From: Thuidium tamariscinum
Taxonomy: Eukaryota; Streptophyta; Bryopsida; Hypnales; Thuidiaceae
Direction: 5' to 3'
DNA: 64,000 nt
Assembly (NCBI GenBank): GCA_947034885.2
Contig: OX344750.2
Coordinates: forward strand, 19,772,053-19,836,052
The position numbers and the translations under genes are program-made. The notes below the pieces were generated by a model. That model had not been told where the DNA came from and searched no databases. It was given only the letters and a program-made list of their open reading frames with translations. Below, piece by piece: positions 11,158 to 21,913 of this stretch; within the stretch, counting starts at the first letter, position 1; every line of letters starts with the position of its first letter.

Positions 11158-11876
11158 AAGGATGTCATCTACCTCTTCATTGGGGCCTTCTAGTACTATT
11201 CATAGCATTGCTTCTAGATTTTTACTACTAAATATGTTCTCCACTCATGTTTTTATTAAATTTTGCACTTTAAGAGTATACTCACATGTCCTTGTTGAAA
11301 TACATTGCATAGAAGCTAACTTAGCAAGAACAACGAGGTTAGGTTAGTGGATTTGCAAGGAATGATTCCACGCTAAAATATCAACAAGGGTAGGGAGAAA
11401 GAAGCCTATGTGCAAGGGATCCACATCAAAATGGGACAACAAAGTCTCTAATTTTGTACCAAAACCAATTTTGCAAGTCCACTTGCCTTGAAGGCATATT
11501 AGTATGGTTTAAAACTTTGAAACAAGAAATGATATTGTTGTCCTTAAACCAAGTAACCAATTCTAAGTAAATAATCTCTACAAAAGACTTTTGAAAAGCT
11601 AGTGCCTCTTCCAAGTTTATCTTGAGCCTATACCTTTGCATTTTGAAAATATGGAACATCTTCTTCCAAATTTAAGACTCCAACCTCTGTAAGTGACCCC
11701 CCTAAAGATCATACTTTGGCAAGATATGAAAACCAATGTCTTCATTGAATGTAGCAACATTTAAGTCATGGATTCAACAATGAACATCATACAAATTTGA
11801 GCAATTTCACTATAAACTATGTTGCCAATGGTAATGACATCAATAAACTTGTTTTGAAAAACTTTGGAGGGCAAAT
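11158..11876. other. AT-rich intergenic DNA, nothing recognised
   Basis: Unique-looking sequence of slightly mixed composition between two 731-type copies. Two 77-codon frames (11114-11347 + and 11426-11659 -) show no recognisable features and are regarded as chance. Confidence 0.4.
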
Positions 11877-12610
11877 GGGCTATTGCAAGAAACACTTGTC
11901 CTATTTTCTGTCACACCTAGTGTGTTGGATTGTTTTTTGGCCATAACTTCTATATTTTGGCTCCAAATGACTCAAGATTTATAGGAAAGATACTCATAGG
12001 TACCATACACATTCTCTAATTTTTTCATAATTTTCAAAAATAGTTTGATTTCAAAATAGTACTAGTGATTGAATGTCATACTTGGCAATTTAGGGGGTTT
12101 TAGTCACTAAGGAGTACCTTTTTTTAGTGATTTTGAGATGAAATTTAGATGAGATGGTCTTCTAGTAGACTTAAAGCTTTACACACGAGGGATTTTGAAA
12201 AAAATTATTTTTATGTCGTGTGGAAGTCCACAAAGTGAGCTTCCTTCTAGTTGCATTTTTAAACATATAAAATATTATTTTAGTGATTTTTTTGATGAAT
12301 GACCATCTCCATATAGTTGTTGCAAATGGAAACGTTTTATTTTCTGTATTCACTTATTTTTACTAGTTTTCCTGAATTAAAACATGAAGGTATGTATTTT
12401 CTTGAGGTTTGGCGCTTTTTAAGTTCTCCTACTTAGAGAAATTTTCTATCAATTCCCTTTGGTGAAAACCTTCATCTTAGTGGTGTGTATATTATTCATA
12501 TTTTTCAAAAAAAATTCAAATTAATTTTCTAATTTTAAAGTATTCCAGAAAAAGTCACTAGTATTGGAGTAAAACGCAACAAATAGGACAAGTGTTTCTT
12601 GCAATCACCC
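11877..12610 (-). mobile_element. 731-type TIR element, copy C, inverted
   Basis: It reads in the opposite direction to copy A and spans 734 bp. It starts GGGCTATTGCAAGAAACAC and ends ACAAGTGTTTCTTGCAATCACCC. The interior matches the family in reverse, including GAGATGAAATTTAGATGAGATGG and TTAAAACATGAAGGTATGTA. Flanks do not give a clear target duplication. It is non-coding. Confidence 0.75.
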
Positions 12611-12835
12611 TGGACAACATAGCCAAAGAACGGAGAATGTTAGCTATAAAATAAGGCACATAAATATACTTAAACTAACCGATATTTTACAACACCAACT
12701 TTGCTTGATTAAACTCCTTGTCATCCAGTATTTTAAAAAAAAGCACAATATTAATATTTGTGAATCACACAACGAAGTAAGAACCTACCATCTGTTGAGC
12801 TAGTGGACCTTATGGTACAACTTCATTGAATTTTT
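12611..12835. other. Short AT-rich spacer
   Basis: The sequence between copy C and the transposase relic may include the eroded 3' part of that relic. I could not align it to anything by eye. Confidence 0.3.
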
Positions 12836-13970
12836 GTATCACACAATTCTTCTTGCAAAGACCCAGTGCATACATCCTCTTGTTGGACTTACTAAAAAAA
12901 AGGCTAAAATCAAATTCAACAATGAATCTACCTTAGTTGACAAGACCTTGCATTCCAATGCTTTAGCAACATCTAGGGCTACTAGATTTGTGCAATGAAC
13001 AATACACTTAGAAGAGAAGAAGAATGGGTTGATGTGAAGTCTAATTTTTATTGCCACATTGGTGTAACTGCCAACAATATCTAGAAGAAGCATGTGTTTT
13101 ATATGACGAGTTTGATTTTTCCTGATGGATTTTGTTAGACATCCAATTCAACAAAACTGTTTTTATGTCAGCATTGATGTTACATTGGATGTTTTTATTG
13201 ACATAAAATATGATTTTATTGCATTGGATTTCTAGCAAAATCCATTAAGAAAAATCAGGCTTGTTAGATAAAACACAGGCTTCTTCTAGTAGATGGTGCT
13301 CACCCCATCACTTCCAAATGCCACAAATTTGCACAAATCCAAAATCATAGTAGCATCCTTCTTGCCATCTTGTATTTGCAGCAAGCCTAGAAAAAGGATC
13401 ATAAGCAATTCCTCTGCAACAATAGTTGCAAAAACTACAAGATGTCTTGTGACATTAATGTTAGTGGACTCATCAATCATAATGCCAAAACTAGAGAATT
13501 GTGGATCCTACAAATGATTTTTTTTCTAAAGTACCAATGAAATACACCAAACAAGGTCTATAGAAACTTTTTTGTTTTGATACATACAAGCTATGATCAA
13601 GGCTTTGATTGATTTCAATAATTTACACAAAACAAGGAATTTAGAATACACGAGAGACTACTTCCTTGTGAAATATATTGCTTAAAATAAAGTCTGCAAA
13701 GCTTTATTACAAGCACTTTGGTTGTAATAGCCTTCTCTATATTTTTCATCCCACAGTTGGAAGCCCAAGGAAGCCACTTGAGTACTCATTTGCCTGAGCA
13801 TGGTCCAAGAAGGTTGAAACTTTGAAACTCTTTCATCTTTCTTTTGCATAAATTGAGCAGCTCCTTTTCTACTTCCAGATTCTGCAAAAAAGTTTGCCCA
13901 CCTCAGCAGAAAAATGCAACCACTCAAATTGTATACATTACTAGTCTTTCCACAAACCTCGTGCAATTTC
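12836..13970 (-). pseudogene. hAT-like (DUF4371/ZNF862-type) transposase relic
   Basis: Three pieces on the minus strand are collinear with transposase-derived proteins of the DUF4371/ZNF862/KIAA1586 type, a hAT branch. The first (13966-13682) contains GSRKGAAQFMQKKDERVSKFQPSW, a lead-in typical of these proteins. The second (13500-13286) contains MIDESTNINVTRHLVVF, then FLGLLQIQDGKKDATMI and KFVAFGSDGVSTI; the DEST acidic residues and the FGSDG motif are family hallmarks. The third (13080-12839) contains a CIVHCTNLVALDVAKALECK block, matching the usual C-x-AHRTNLAAL motif, here with C in place of R. Stops and frame changes interrupt it and the C-terminal dimerisation region is not visible. 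A palindromic MITE splits the second and third pieces. Identification is by remembered motifs, not by a search. Confidence 0.7.
13081..13289. mobile_element. Palindromic MITE inside the transposase relic
   Basis: The 209-bp element runs from CTAGAAGAAGCATGTG to GGCTTCTTCTAG. The two arms match in inverted orientation over about 67 bases at roughly 85%, and weaker pairing continues inwards, so nearly the whole element is one hairpin. It separates the FGSDGVSTI motif from the DIVGSYTNVAIKIRL segment, which adjoin in intact family members. That shows it arrived after the transposase copy was in place. The target duplication is unresolved (TA possible). Confidence 0.75.
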
Positions 13971-14059
13971 TACTTGGAAAGTTGGGGGTAGATTTGTTCC
14001 AGATTGGGAATTGTCTACCAATTTAAAGCTCTCAGCCTCACATGTAAAAGAAATCAAAT

Positions 14060-14363
14060 CTACCAAATCCATTTTCCATTAATATGCAAAATAATGATCA
14101 CAAAGGGATTTTTGCCTCCGATAACCATTGAACCTGCTATGATTTGAAACCCAGGCATCAACAACCAACAAGAGTATGGGAGGAGGTCCAGAAACCGACC
14201 ATCTAAGGGCTGGAACAGAATTTTGGGCAGGTCAAACATCTTGAAATATTTTTCAGAGAATTTTCCTTGAAAGACAGCTTGAATAGGCATCTAACCCAAG
14301 TCGTTTCATATTTTTTGGACCTCTCTAGAATTAGTTATCAAATTCTGAAGTTGAAAGGGCATA
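14060..14363. repeat. Dispersed repeat shared with 47980-48360
   Basis: The segment 14190-14480 is recognisably similar to 48060-48360. Shared blocks include GACCATCTAARGGSTGGAAC, AATTTTCCTTRAAAGACA, GTTTCATATTTTTTGGA and GAAGGCTATGAAAAWGCAACATGTA. A minus-strand frame of 76 codons (14060-14290) overlaps it but is not conserved in the other copy. The family is unknown. Confidence 0.5.
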
Positions 14364-14479
14364 GGGCTCTAAAATGGTGCCCTAGCTACAATGTACACTG
14401 TCGGTACACTGCTGAAGGCTATGAAAATGCAACATGTACAAATACTGTACATTTAAGATAGGGCACCATTTTAGAACCC
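14364..14479. repeat. 116-bp hairpin (MITE or small-RNA-like fold)
   Basis: GGGCTCTAAAATGGTGCCCT at the left and AGGGCACCATTTTAGAACCC at the right pair along about 20 bases. Pairing continues through AATGTAC/GTACATT to a loop near 14420. It lies at one end of the dispersed repeat shared with 47980-48360, where a worn copy of the same hairpin exists at about 48226-48344. It could be a tiny MITE or simply the structured end of the larger repeat. Confidence 0.55.
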
Positions 14480-16717
14480 GCTCCATTCAAGAGCCTCCTC
14501 CTATAAATAAGGAATCAACCCAACGAACATAGACAACTCATCTTCATAGAAAGGAAAAAAAATGTGGAGCAAAATTTTAGAAACCATCAATTTCAGAAAA
14601 CTTGAACCCTAAACGGCAAAGGAAAAAGAAATGACTACATTTCAATCAACAAAAACCAACAATAAAGGGTGTAGGGTTTAACCTCTAAAGCCATGAGCTA
14701 CAATTTTTGGCAATATAAATTTTTTGGGCAGCTCACTACAAATGGAGTTTTTGTTTTTTTTCTTTGAAATTTTTACACAAGATGTGCCCGAGGAGTAGCT
14801 TTAAGGCCCGACAATTTTCATAACTCTTGACTTTATGGTTAAAAAGTTATGGCATGATATGTTGTTTTCTTTACTTGGAGGGCAACCTGGGCAGTTGAAA
14901 AAAATTATTTAAAAAAACCTTTTCTTCAAAAGTGAAATTTCAAATTGATTCTCTAGGTTTTTATAGACATGGGAAGCTTTGTTTCATTCCATTTGGATTA
15001 AGGAGTCAAAAATTATGAGAAATTTTAGTTTGCGGGTAGGTATGAAATCTTTAAAAAACCCTATCAACCCCTAGTAAAACAAGTTTTACCCTGTTAGGCC
15101 CACCTTTAATGGTAGGATTTAACATTATGCGATGTTTCCTACAAACCTTTGCTAGAAGATTGTCCGCAGAGGATAAGATGTACAACAATAAACATGCCAT
15201 AGGATGCCATTATAGTCACAGTGAGCTTTTGCTCACGACAAGAACTTCAACATTAGGCTCACGTTTTTGGTTTAATTTGTTTGTTTTGGCACAAATGACA
15301 TGCTCACATTTTTAATGCCAAAGAAATAACTTTTATTTTCCCAGTACATTACGTAATTATCAGTAGCCTGCCGCTGATAATTTAACACGTGTATGTCCAT
15401 CACTTGGGATGTGTGCTTCTTAGCTTTGTATGGGATTTGAACCCGTAAAGGATTGACATGTTTAGAGGTATAAAATTGCTTAAAAATACTCATCTTCAAA
15501 ACAAGGTCAAAATCTTCATTAATATTTGTTTTTTTAACAAATTCAACAATAGGGTCTTTTGGTTAACTTGTTCAATTACATTGTCTTAGACTTCTGAAAT
15601 GAAAATCCTCATTAATTGCAAGTTCAGTGTGCCTAAACTTCAAAATGTTGTAGGCATTCCAACCTTTTGTGAAGGTGAGGTTTTGTCTTCCAACATTTTT
15701 AGGAAAAATTCATAGGTCCTATAGCTTGTGCATGTAGTCTATATATTGGAAAATAGATTGAAAATATATTTAAAAATATATAAACTCATTTTTTTTTAAT
15801 TCATCTCTAAAAAAATTGTAAAAAAGTAGAAGGTGGTAATTAGATATTCAATGAAAGAAAAACTAATTTGCTAATAAATTTTTTGAGAAATTGAAAATCA
15901 ATGATTTTGATGGTGAGAATATTCTAGTAAATATGAAATGTAATTTATTTTTATTCTTATACAAAAAATTCAAAATTCAAAGTAAGAGACATTTCTATAC
16001 ATTTTTCTACCTTCATTGTTTACAAAGTAAAAGTCTCCATAGCTTTTACCTCATTATTCAAAATTTAATGGCTTAAATGTTTTTAAGCAAGTAATAGTCT
16101 ATAGAGTTTCATATAAATAATTAATTTTCTTAGAATATATTTTTTGCTACTAGGTTTGACATTGACATTTAAAAATATCTTCTAAATTTTGCAATATTTA
16201 TTAGAAATGACATGAAACAAAGCTTCACATATAGATTATGGTGAGTGGAATCCATCCTAAAAAAAATCACTCAAAAATTTTAAACTATGAAGTCAACGAA
16301 GGTTGTTGAGTTTTCAAAAAGTCCAAAGTGGGCTCTTTGGTTCTTTAAGAGTTAAAGTAAGTTACATGCCTATTATATTAAAGTAAACATACCAAGCACA
16401 TTTGTTATCTAATTAGGAAAAAGTTATCTATCAATTCTTATATTTTTGAGGGATTGAAAATTTTGAGAGAAGTCCCTTGCAAAAATAATTCAAATGTTCC
16501 AACAAAAAAAGAATTTTTTATGATTTTTATGATACAAGGATAGACCTATGCTAAACCACAAGCTAATGTGTCCCTTCTTCAAGTTTATTTTCATAATGCT
16601 AAAGGATTGCTAAGAATTTGGTAATGGATGGTTGATTGACGCAAATGGAAGGGTCCAATATATGTTGGAATTAGGTGACTAATGGCATTGGATTATCCTA
16701 TTTTATTCTTCATTGAT
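14480..16717. other. Intergenic DNA, nothing recognised
   Basis: About 2.2 kb of AT-rich sequence with a few slightly GC-richer patches (15100-15450). Frames of 60-75 codons occur by chance. GGGATTTGAACCCG near 15431 recalls a tRNA T-arm but no cloverleaf can be drawn around it. Confidence 0.4.
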
Positions 16718-16930
16718 GTTAGTACACGAGGGTAAAGATGTGAGTCTACAACCCTTGAACCTAGTTGTAGGTATGTACCTACAACTACTTGAAGGGCTTT
16801 ATAACATAAGTACCCTATATTATAGAAAGAGTCTATAATATATGCACCTATAATATGGACACCTATAACTATAAAAGGTGTATATAATATAGACACATAG
16901 GCTCATAGATTTTATACTTACATGCTAGTA
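16718..16930. mobile_element. Family D MITE, copy 1
   Basis: Inverted termini: GTTAGTACACGAGGGTAAAG at the left, and TTTATACTTACATGCTAGTA at the right, whose complement is TACTAGCATGTAAGTATAAA. The interior is rich in CTATAATATAGACACC-like words. Two further copies occur at 56094-56381 and 56703-56924. The left subterminal block TTGAACCTAGTTGTAGGTATG is shared with the second copy. Target duplications are unclear. Confidence 0.55.
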
Positions 16931-17040
16931 CTCAACATTTAACACCAAAACTAGAAAGAAAAAGAGTTTATCATTGAAATACAAATAGGCCATGAAATTA
17001 TGGTTTATAAGTATTGATTTTATTAAAGTAAAGTACTAAA

Positions 17041-17287
17041 ATGGTCAATTTCGTTAAAATGGAGGTATTCCGAGTGCCATTTTGACAAATTCCAATGCCA
17101 CTTTGACATATTCCAATGCCATTTTGACATATTCCGTGTGTCATTTTGACATATTTTGTGTACCATTTTGACATAGAGGCTTAGTGGTAGAAGAAGAAAA
17201 TGTGCCATTTTAATGGAATGTTGTGCCATTTTAATGGAATATCATGCCATTTTATTGGAGTACCACCATTTTAACGAAATTGACCAT
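17041..17287. mobile_element. CAATTTCGTTAAAATGG-end MITE, copy 1
   Basis: The 247-bp element starts ATGGTCAATTTCGTTAAAAT and ends ATTTTAACGAAATTGACCAT, perfect inverted ends of at least 21 bases. It is flanked by TAAA on both sides (17037-17040 and 17288-17291), a 4-bp target duplication. The interior is a set of diverged copies of CCATTTTGACATATTCC in one orientation and CCATTTTAATGGAAT in the other, so the interior is itself a repeat of the terminal motif. A 68-codon minus frame across it is trivial. Confidence 0.8.
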
Positions 17288-17291
17288 TAAA

Positions 17292-19020
17292 GTAGTGGAC
17301 TCAATTCACTCATTTATTCCATAAAATACTAGCATGTAGATGGGATCACACTGACACCTCTTAGTAAACAAGACATTGTAATGCTTCTTCTACTATTTGT
17401 TCTAGGACATCTTCTTAACTCTTGCAAGTTCAACAAGTGGATCAAAATCTGCTAGTGTCATGTATACTAGTGCAAAATAGTATTTGTAACATGATCTCTA
17501 GAACCCTAAACACACATCACCTATTTTTTACTACAATCTTCTTGGTTCAAAACACAAACCTTGAGTTAAAATCTTAAGGCTAAAACTCTAGAAAACAATG
17601 ATGTTATCAACTTTGAAGCATAATTAACAATACTACTATGACCAAACCCTTGCCCTAGAATTGTAGTTTATACTTTTTGTTGATAAAATTTTCTAAACCA
17701 ACAATTGTATAGCAACTACCAAATGTTGATAATGCCTTGAAACCTCGATCTAGAAAGAGGGAGAAAACCAAGAATGCAACAAGGAAGTAGGCTAGAATTT
17801 GAATGTTTTTTTCTCACTAGTATTTTTTCCTCGTGCATGGAACCCTAAACCATGCATTTGAAACCTTGAATCACAAAAAATGAAACTAGACTTTGGATAT
17901 TAGATACGTGATCTTGAATCCATTGTTATTTGTCATTCATCTTCTGATTTTGAAGAAGAAAGCACCACTTTTCATCCATGTTCTATAATTAAGAACTAAT
18001 AAGCTATTAGCACCATAATTATTCACCACTAAGCCTTTTGCCATACTATTTTGTATGTACTGCTTATATAATTTTATAGTTTTATGTCTATCATATATTA
18101 CATACAATTGTGTTTTTCACTCCTAAAGTACCCTATATTACATTTAATTTTCTTACAAATTTAACCTAGGATTAATATACTAAATCCTATATTTAATCTC
18201 ACATAGTTTCTACAATTTTAGCTAGTCCCCCTTTTAGAGATTTTTTGACAATAATATGTAAATTTATGTGCTTGAAATATTTAAACCATATAGCCTTTAA
18301 CCCCAAAGCACCCCCACATTCCAAATTTGGCCTCCATTCAAGAGACATTTGACCATTATAATTGTAGAATGCATATGATAAAACTTCTATAATTTTATAT
18401 AAAGTTGCCTTCACTAATCCTCTTGTAATTTCAATGGCCACAACTTTTGGATCTTATTTTCAATTGATGGGGCAACTTGAGTGGTAGGTTGTAGCTTGCT
18501 TTTGGAATCCCCACTAGGTGTTCATGGATTAATGTAGGATTACTACAATGTAGAAACTATGGATGTAAAGTCAATTTGTGGAATCTCAAGACATACTCAC
18601 AACAAATGTTTAATTTTCATGTTTCCAAAAAACGTGCCAAAAAATTCAACACATTAACAAGTCAATGGAGTATGGCAAATAATTGCACTTCAATTTACTT
18701 AGACTATTCCATATTGGTTCAAGAACCTCTTTGTCAATGCAACAAAAGTACAAAGTTGTGGATGTAGGTGTCTAAAAGTTATCTACAAATCTAGTCGCAA
18801 TATAAAAGAACCACATAAACTTGTAGAGGTAAAGATTGGTTGTTGAGTTCAATGCCCCATTTGAACCTCAGATTCATTCAAGGACTTCCTAGCCTAATGA
18901 GAGTGATTAAAAAAGACAAATTTTTTATTATCTAAATCCTAACATTGACATTTTCCTCCATCCTTTCCTTTGTTTATCACTAGTCTACCATTCATATTTA
19001 ATCCACATTAATGCAATACA
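17292..19020. other. AT-rich intergenic DNA, nothing recognised
   Basis: No recognisable element ends. An 80-codon minus frame at 18199-18441 is not similar to anything I know. Confidence 0.4.
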
Positions 19021-19023
19021 AAA

Positions 19024-19150
19024 AAATAAAGATACTATTGTTTAATAAAGATATTATTGCTTAATAAAGATATTATTGCTTAATAAAGATATTATTGCTT
19101 AATAAAGATATTATTGCTTAATAAAGATATTATTGCTTAATAAAGATACT
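19024..19150. repeat. 19-bp tandem repeat
   Basis: About six to seven head-to-tail copies of AATAAAGATATTATTGCTT. The first copy differs by a few bases and the middle copies are identical, implying recent expansion by slippage. Confidence 0.95.
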
Positions 19151-19231
19151 TGACTTATATAGAAATCTAATTGCAATGTAAAATAAAGAAACTTGTGGCA
19201 AATAAATTAAACCAAAAGTGAATGACACATA

Positions 19232-19866
19232 AGAGGATTTCTGGGGCAGGACGCTAAATCTTCCATTTGAATTGGGCCCCCCGGGTAATTTCAAGGTTTA
19301 CTAGGGGTGAAAGTAAAAGAGCCCCCTATTTTTGGGCCATGTCTTGGAATGTTCAAAATGGCCCCCTTAGCTAATTTGGGGCCCCTGATCGCAAATATGA
19401 ATTCAAAATTTGCAAAAAAAACTATTTCCAAAAAATAAAAAATTCCTACGTTTTTTCCAAGGTAAATTTGTCCCTGCGGAACCCAGTTCGAATGCAAGAT
19501 TTAGTGTCTTGCATTTCTAGGCCCCCAGAAGACTGTTTCAGGGGTGTTCCCTGAAACTTTTCCCACTGATGCAAACCAGCTTCCTGCTGGTCTAAATTTT
19601 TGAATTTTGAAAAAAAAAAATTTAAAAATTTCCAAAAAACTTCAGAATGTATTAAAAAGCAAAAAAATGATTTAAAAAATGATATATATATATATATATA
19701 TATACATATATATTAAAAATAATTAATAATTAATTAAAATTAATAAATAATTAGTATTTTCTGACATGGTAGTCTCTTGATCGCATCAGCATCGCGTTTC
19801 CAGCATTCCTAGTGCGTTCTCAGCATTTGGAAACTCGCAGTCTTGTAAACCAGTTAGAAATCCTCT
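19232..19866 (+). mobile_element. Repeat family C, long copy
   Basis: It starts AGAGGATTTCTGGGG and ends AGTTAGAAATCCTCT, inverted termini preceded and followed by CATA/GATG. The block 19500-19866 matches 30003-30345 in reverse: the GGCCCCCAGAAGACTGTTTCAGGGGTGTTCCC region, a long A/T-rich centre, and GACTGCGAGTTTCC in reverse. The left part (19240-19500) is GC-richer and absent from the other copy. It includes an internal (AT)n run at 19681-19704. No coding sequence recognised. Confidence 0.6.
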
Positions 19867-20089
19867 GATGTTAGTATCTTTATAAGCCCTCCAATGTAGG
19901 AAGAAGAAAAATATCATATTTAAATAGAGGAGGAGGTACATTGATAATCCAAGCAGGATATGTTGAAGCTCATAGTCAAGTTTTTAAACTAGTAATTGTA
20001 TCTAAGGCAATAGTTCAAATTTCATTTGAGTGTAGTAGATTAAAATTGTTCAAAGTTTAATTAGCTAAGAAAACCTAGGTACAATGATA
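19867..20089. other. Short AT-rich spacer
   Basis: Nothing recognised. Confidence 0.4.
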
Positions 20090-20900
20090 GATAAAGTTGA
20101 AAGCAAATGTGAGATGTTTTTAGTCAAACAACCATAACATTAGCATCATTGAACAAGTCCATAAGTATGCACACAAAAGTTGTAGTGTATGACATACTAT
20201 ACATTACTTTTGAAATTTGAAGAAAAATTAGTTGTGATTTAAAATAAAGTTCGCCATATCTAAAACTCAATTTTATTCTACATGAATCAGAATTATTTTA
20301 TCTTTGTCAATTCTTTTCCGAACCTCAAAATTCTTTTTTGTACATTGGCATGTTGGTATATATCATTTTATATTGTTATATGCAAAAATTGAAGGAGTTT
20401 CTATTTTATAGTATTTAAAATATCAAAAATTTGACAAACATACAAATGATGTTGGTTCTCACAGTCAATATATGTTTTTTCTTAGAGTTGAGAGTATAAG
20501 ATTGTGTCGGTCATTGTATAGAAAATATAGGTTGTAATATGGACCATTATTTCATCTTAATGTCCTTACATTTGAAATATTTGTTAAATGGAACAATGTA
20601 TTTAGTTTATACTTTATAGCCACATAATGGATTTTTAGGTGCAATTTTTTTGTATGAAGACTTGAATTCATGATGCACATATTTATAAAAGAATTTAAAA
20701 AATTAAATTATCATAGTCAATATCATGAAAAAAATTTCAATTCAATGAAGGTTAGTGTCAAATTTTTGGCAAATTGACAAAAAATTTGTATGTGTACTAC
20801 TACAACTTTTGTATGCATACTTTTGGACTTTGTTTATTGATGCTCATGGTATGGTTGTTTGAATGAAAACATTTCAAATTTGAATTTAGTTTTGTTAGTT
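20090..20900. mobile_element. Long-inverted-repeat element L, copy 2
   Basis: A diverged relative of 5074-6103. The arms around ACAAAAGTTGTAGTGTATGACATAC (left) and ACTACTACAACTTTTGTATGCAT (right) are inverted copies. The 8-bp-target MITE present in copy 1 is absent here, which supplies the empty site. Ends are approximate. Non-coding. Confidence 0.5.
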
Positions 20901-21913
20901 GTTATATATTCTATTTATATTTTATATCAAATAATTCACTTGTGATTTAAAGACTCTAATAAAAAAATTATGGACAACTTAGAAAGGGATTATAAAACTT
21001 CAATTAAATTTTTTGGAAAAGTTCAAAGAAGGGGTATAAAAAGTTCCAAGTATCCTTCTTTCAACTTTGCCTATAACGTACATTCATAAAGGCTTCAAAT
21101 TGTAAACAAATTAAGTAGAGTGACAAATTATTTAGCTTCATCATCCACTCTTTCTTAGTCAATCAAGTTTTGACCAAACTTGATTTTGAATGCTGAAATG
21201 GGGTATACCAAAAATTCTACAAAAAATTCAAATATTATGTTTTGATACAAGATAATATTCTTTTCTTCATTGTCCAATGAATTTTTTTTATAATCCATAC
21301 AAAACTAGTGCATTTCTACACCTTGTAATTTTTTTAAGAAATCACTTTAAAAATTAATTGATGAAAACCTAGTATTTGAAGTCTTGAAAATTGTTTTTGC
21401 AAGACTTTGAATTCTTTAAAGGCTTCATCTCCGTGAAAACCTTATTTCTTCAATTCACAAATCAGAATTCCATAAAATTTGATGGCCTAGTAGATCTTGA
21501 TTGATAGAATTTGGCCAAAAAAATTGAAAAAAATTGAAAAAAATTGAAAAAAATATTTGTAGGCAAGAAGATGCTTAAAAGCTTAAAATCCATTTAAGAA
21601 CTTTAAAATTACATCTTTAAATTTTTTTATAAATTCAATAGTGAATCCTCTTGTAAATTTGAAAACACCTCTTTATAGCTAACTTCATTTTCTTAAGAAT
21701 GAAACCAAGAATAAATTACTTTCCACATGATTAAGTCTAAAAATGGTCATTCTAAAAACAATTTGACCATATTATAGTCAATGAAATTTTTTAGAGTTAA
21801 GCAAGAATCATTGACATATTTAAAAGAGTTTAGAGTTTGAATGGATTATATGATCACCCTTTGTAGACCCATATGTACTTGTAAGAATTAATCAATTGTC
21901 TTATGCGTGTGGT
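20901..21913. other. AT-rich intergenic DNA with a short tandem repeat
   Basis: Unique-looking AT-rich DNA. At about 21517-21552 there are roughly four copies of an 11-bp AAAAAAATTGA-like unit. No gene seen. Confidence 0.45.

Noticed and set aside
15421-15460. tRNA T-arm-like GGGATTTGAACCCG
   Set aside because: The surrounding sequence does not form acceptor or anticodon stems.
17041-17287. CRISPR-like spacing of repeated CCATTTTGACA words
   Set aside because: Eukaryotic context, irregular spacing, and clear MITE ends with a target duplication explain it.
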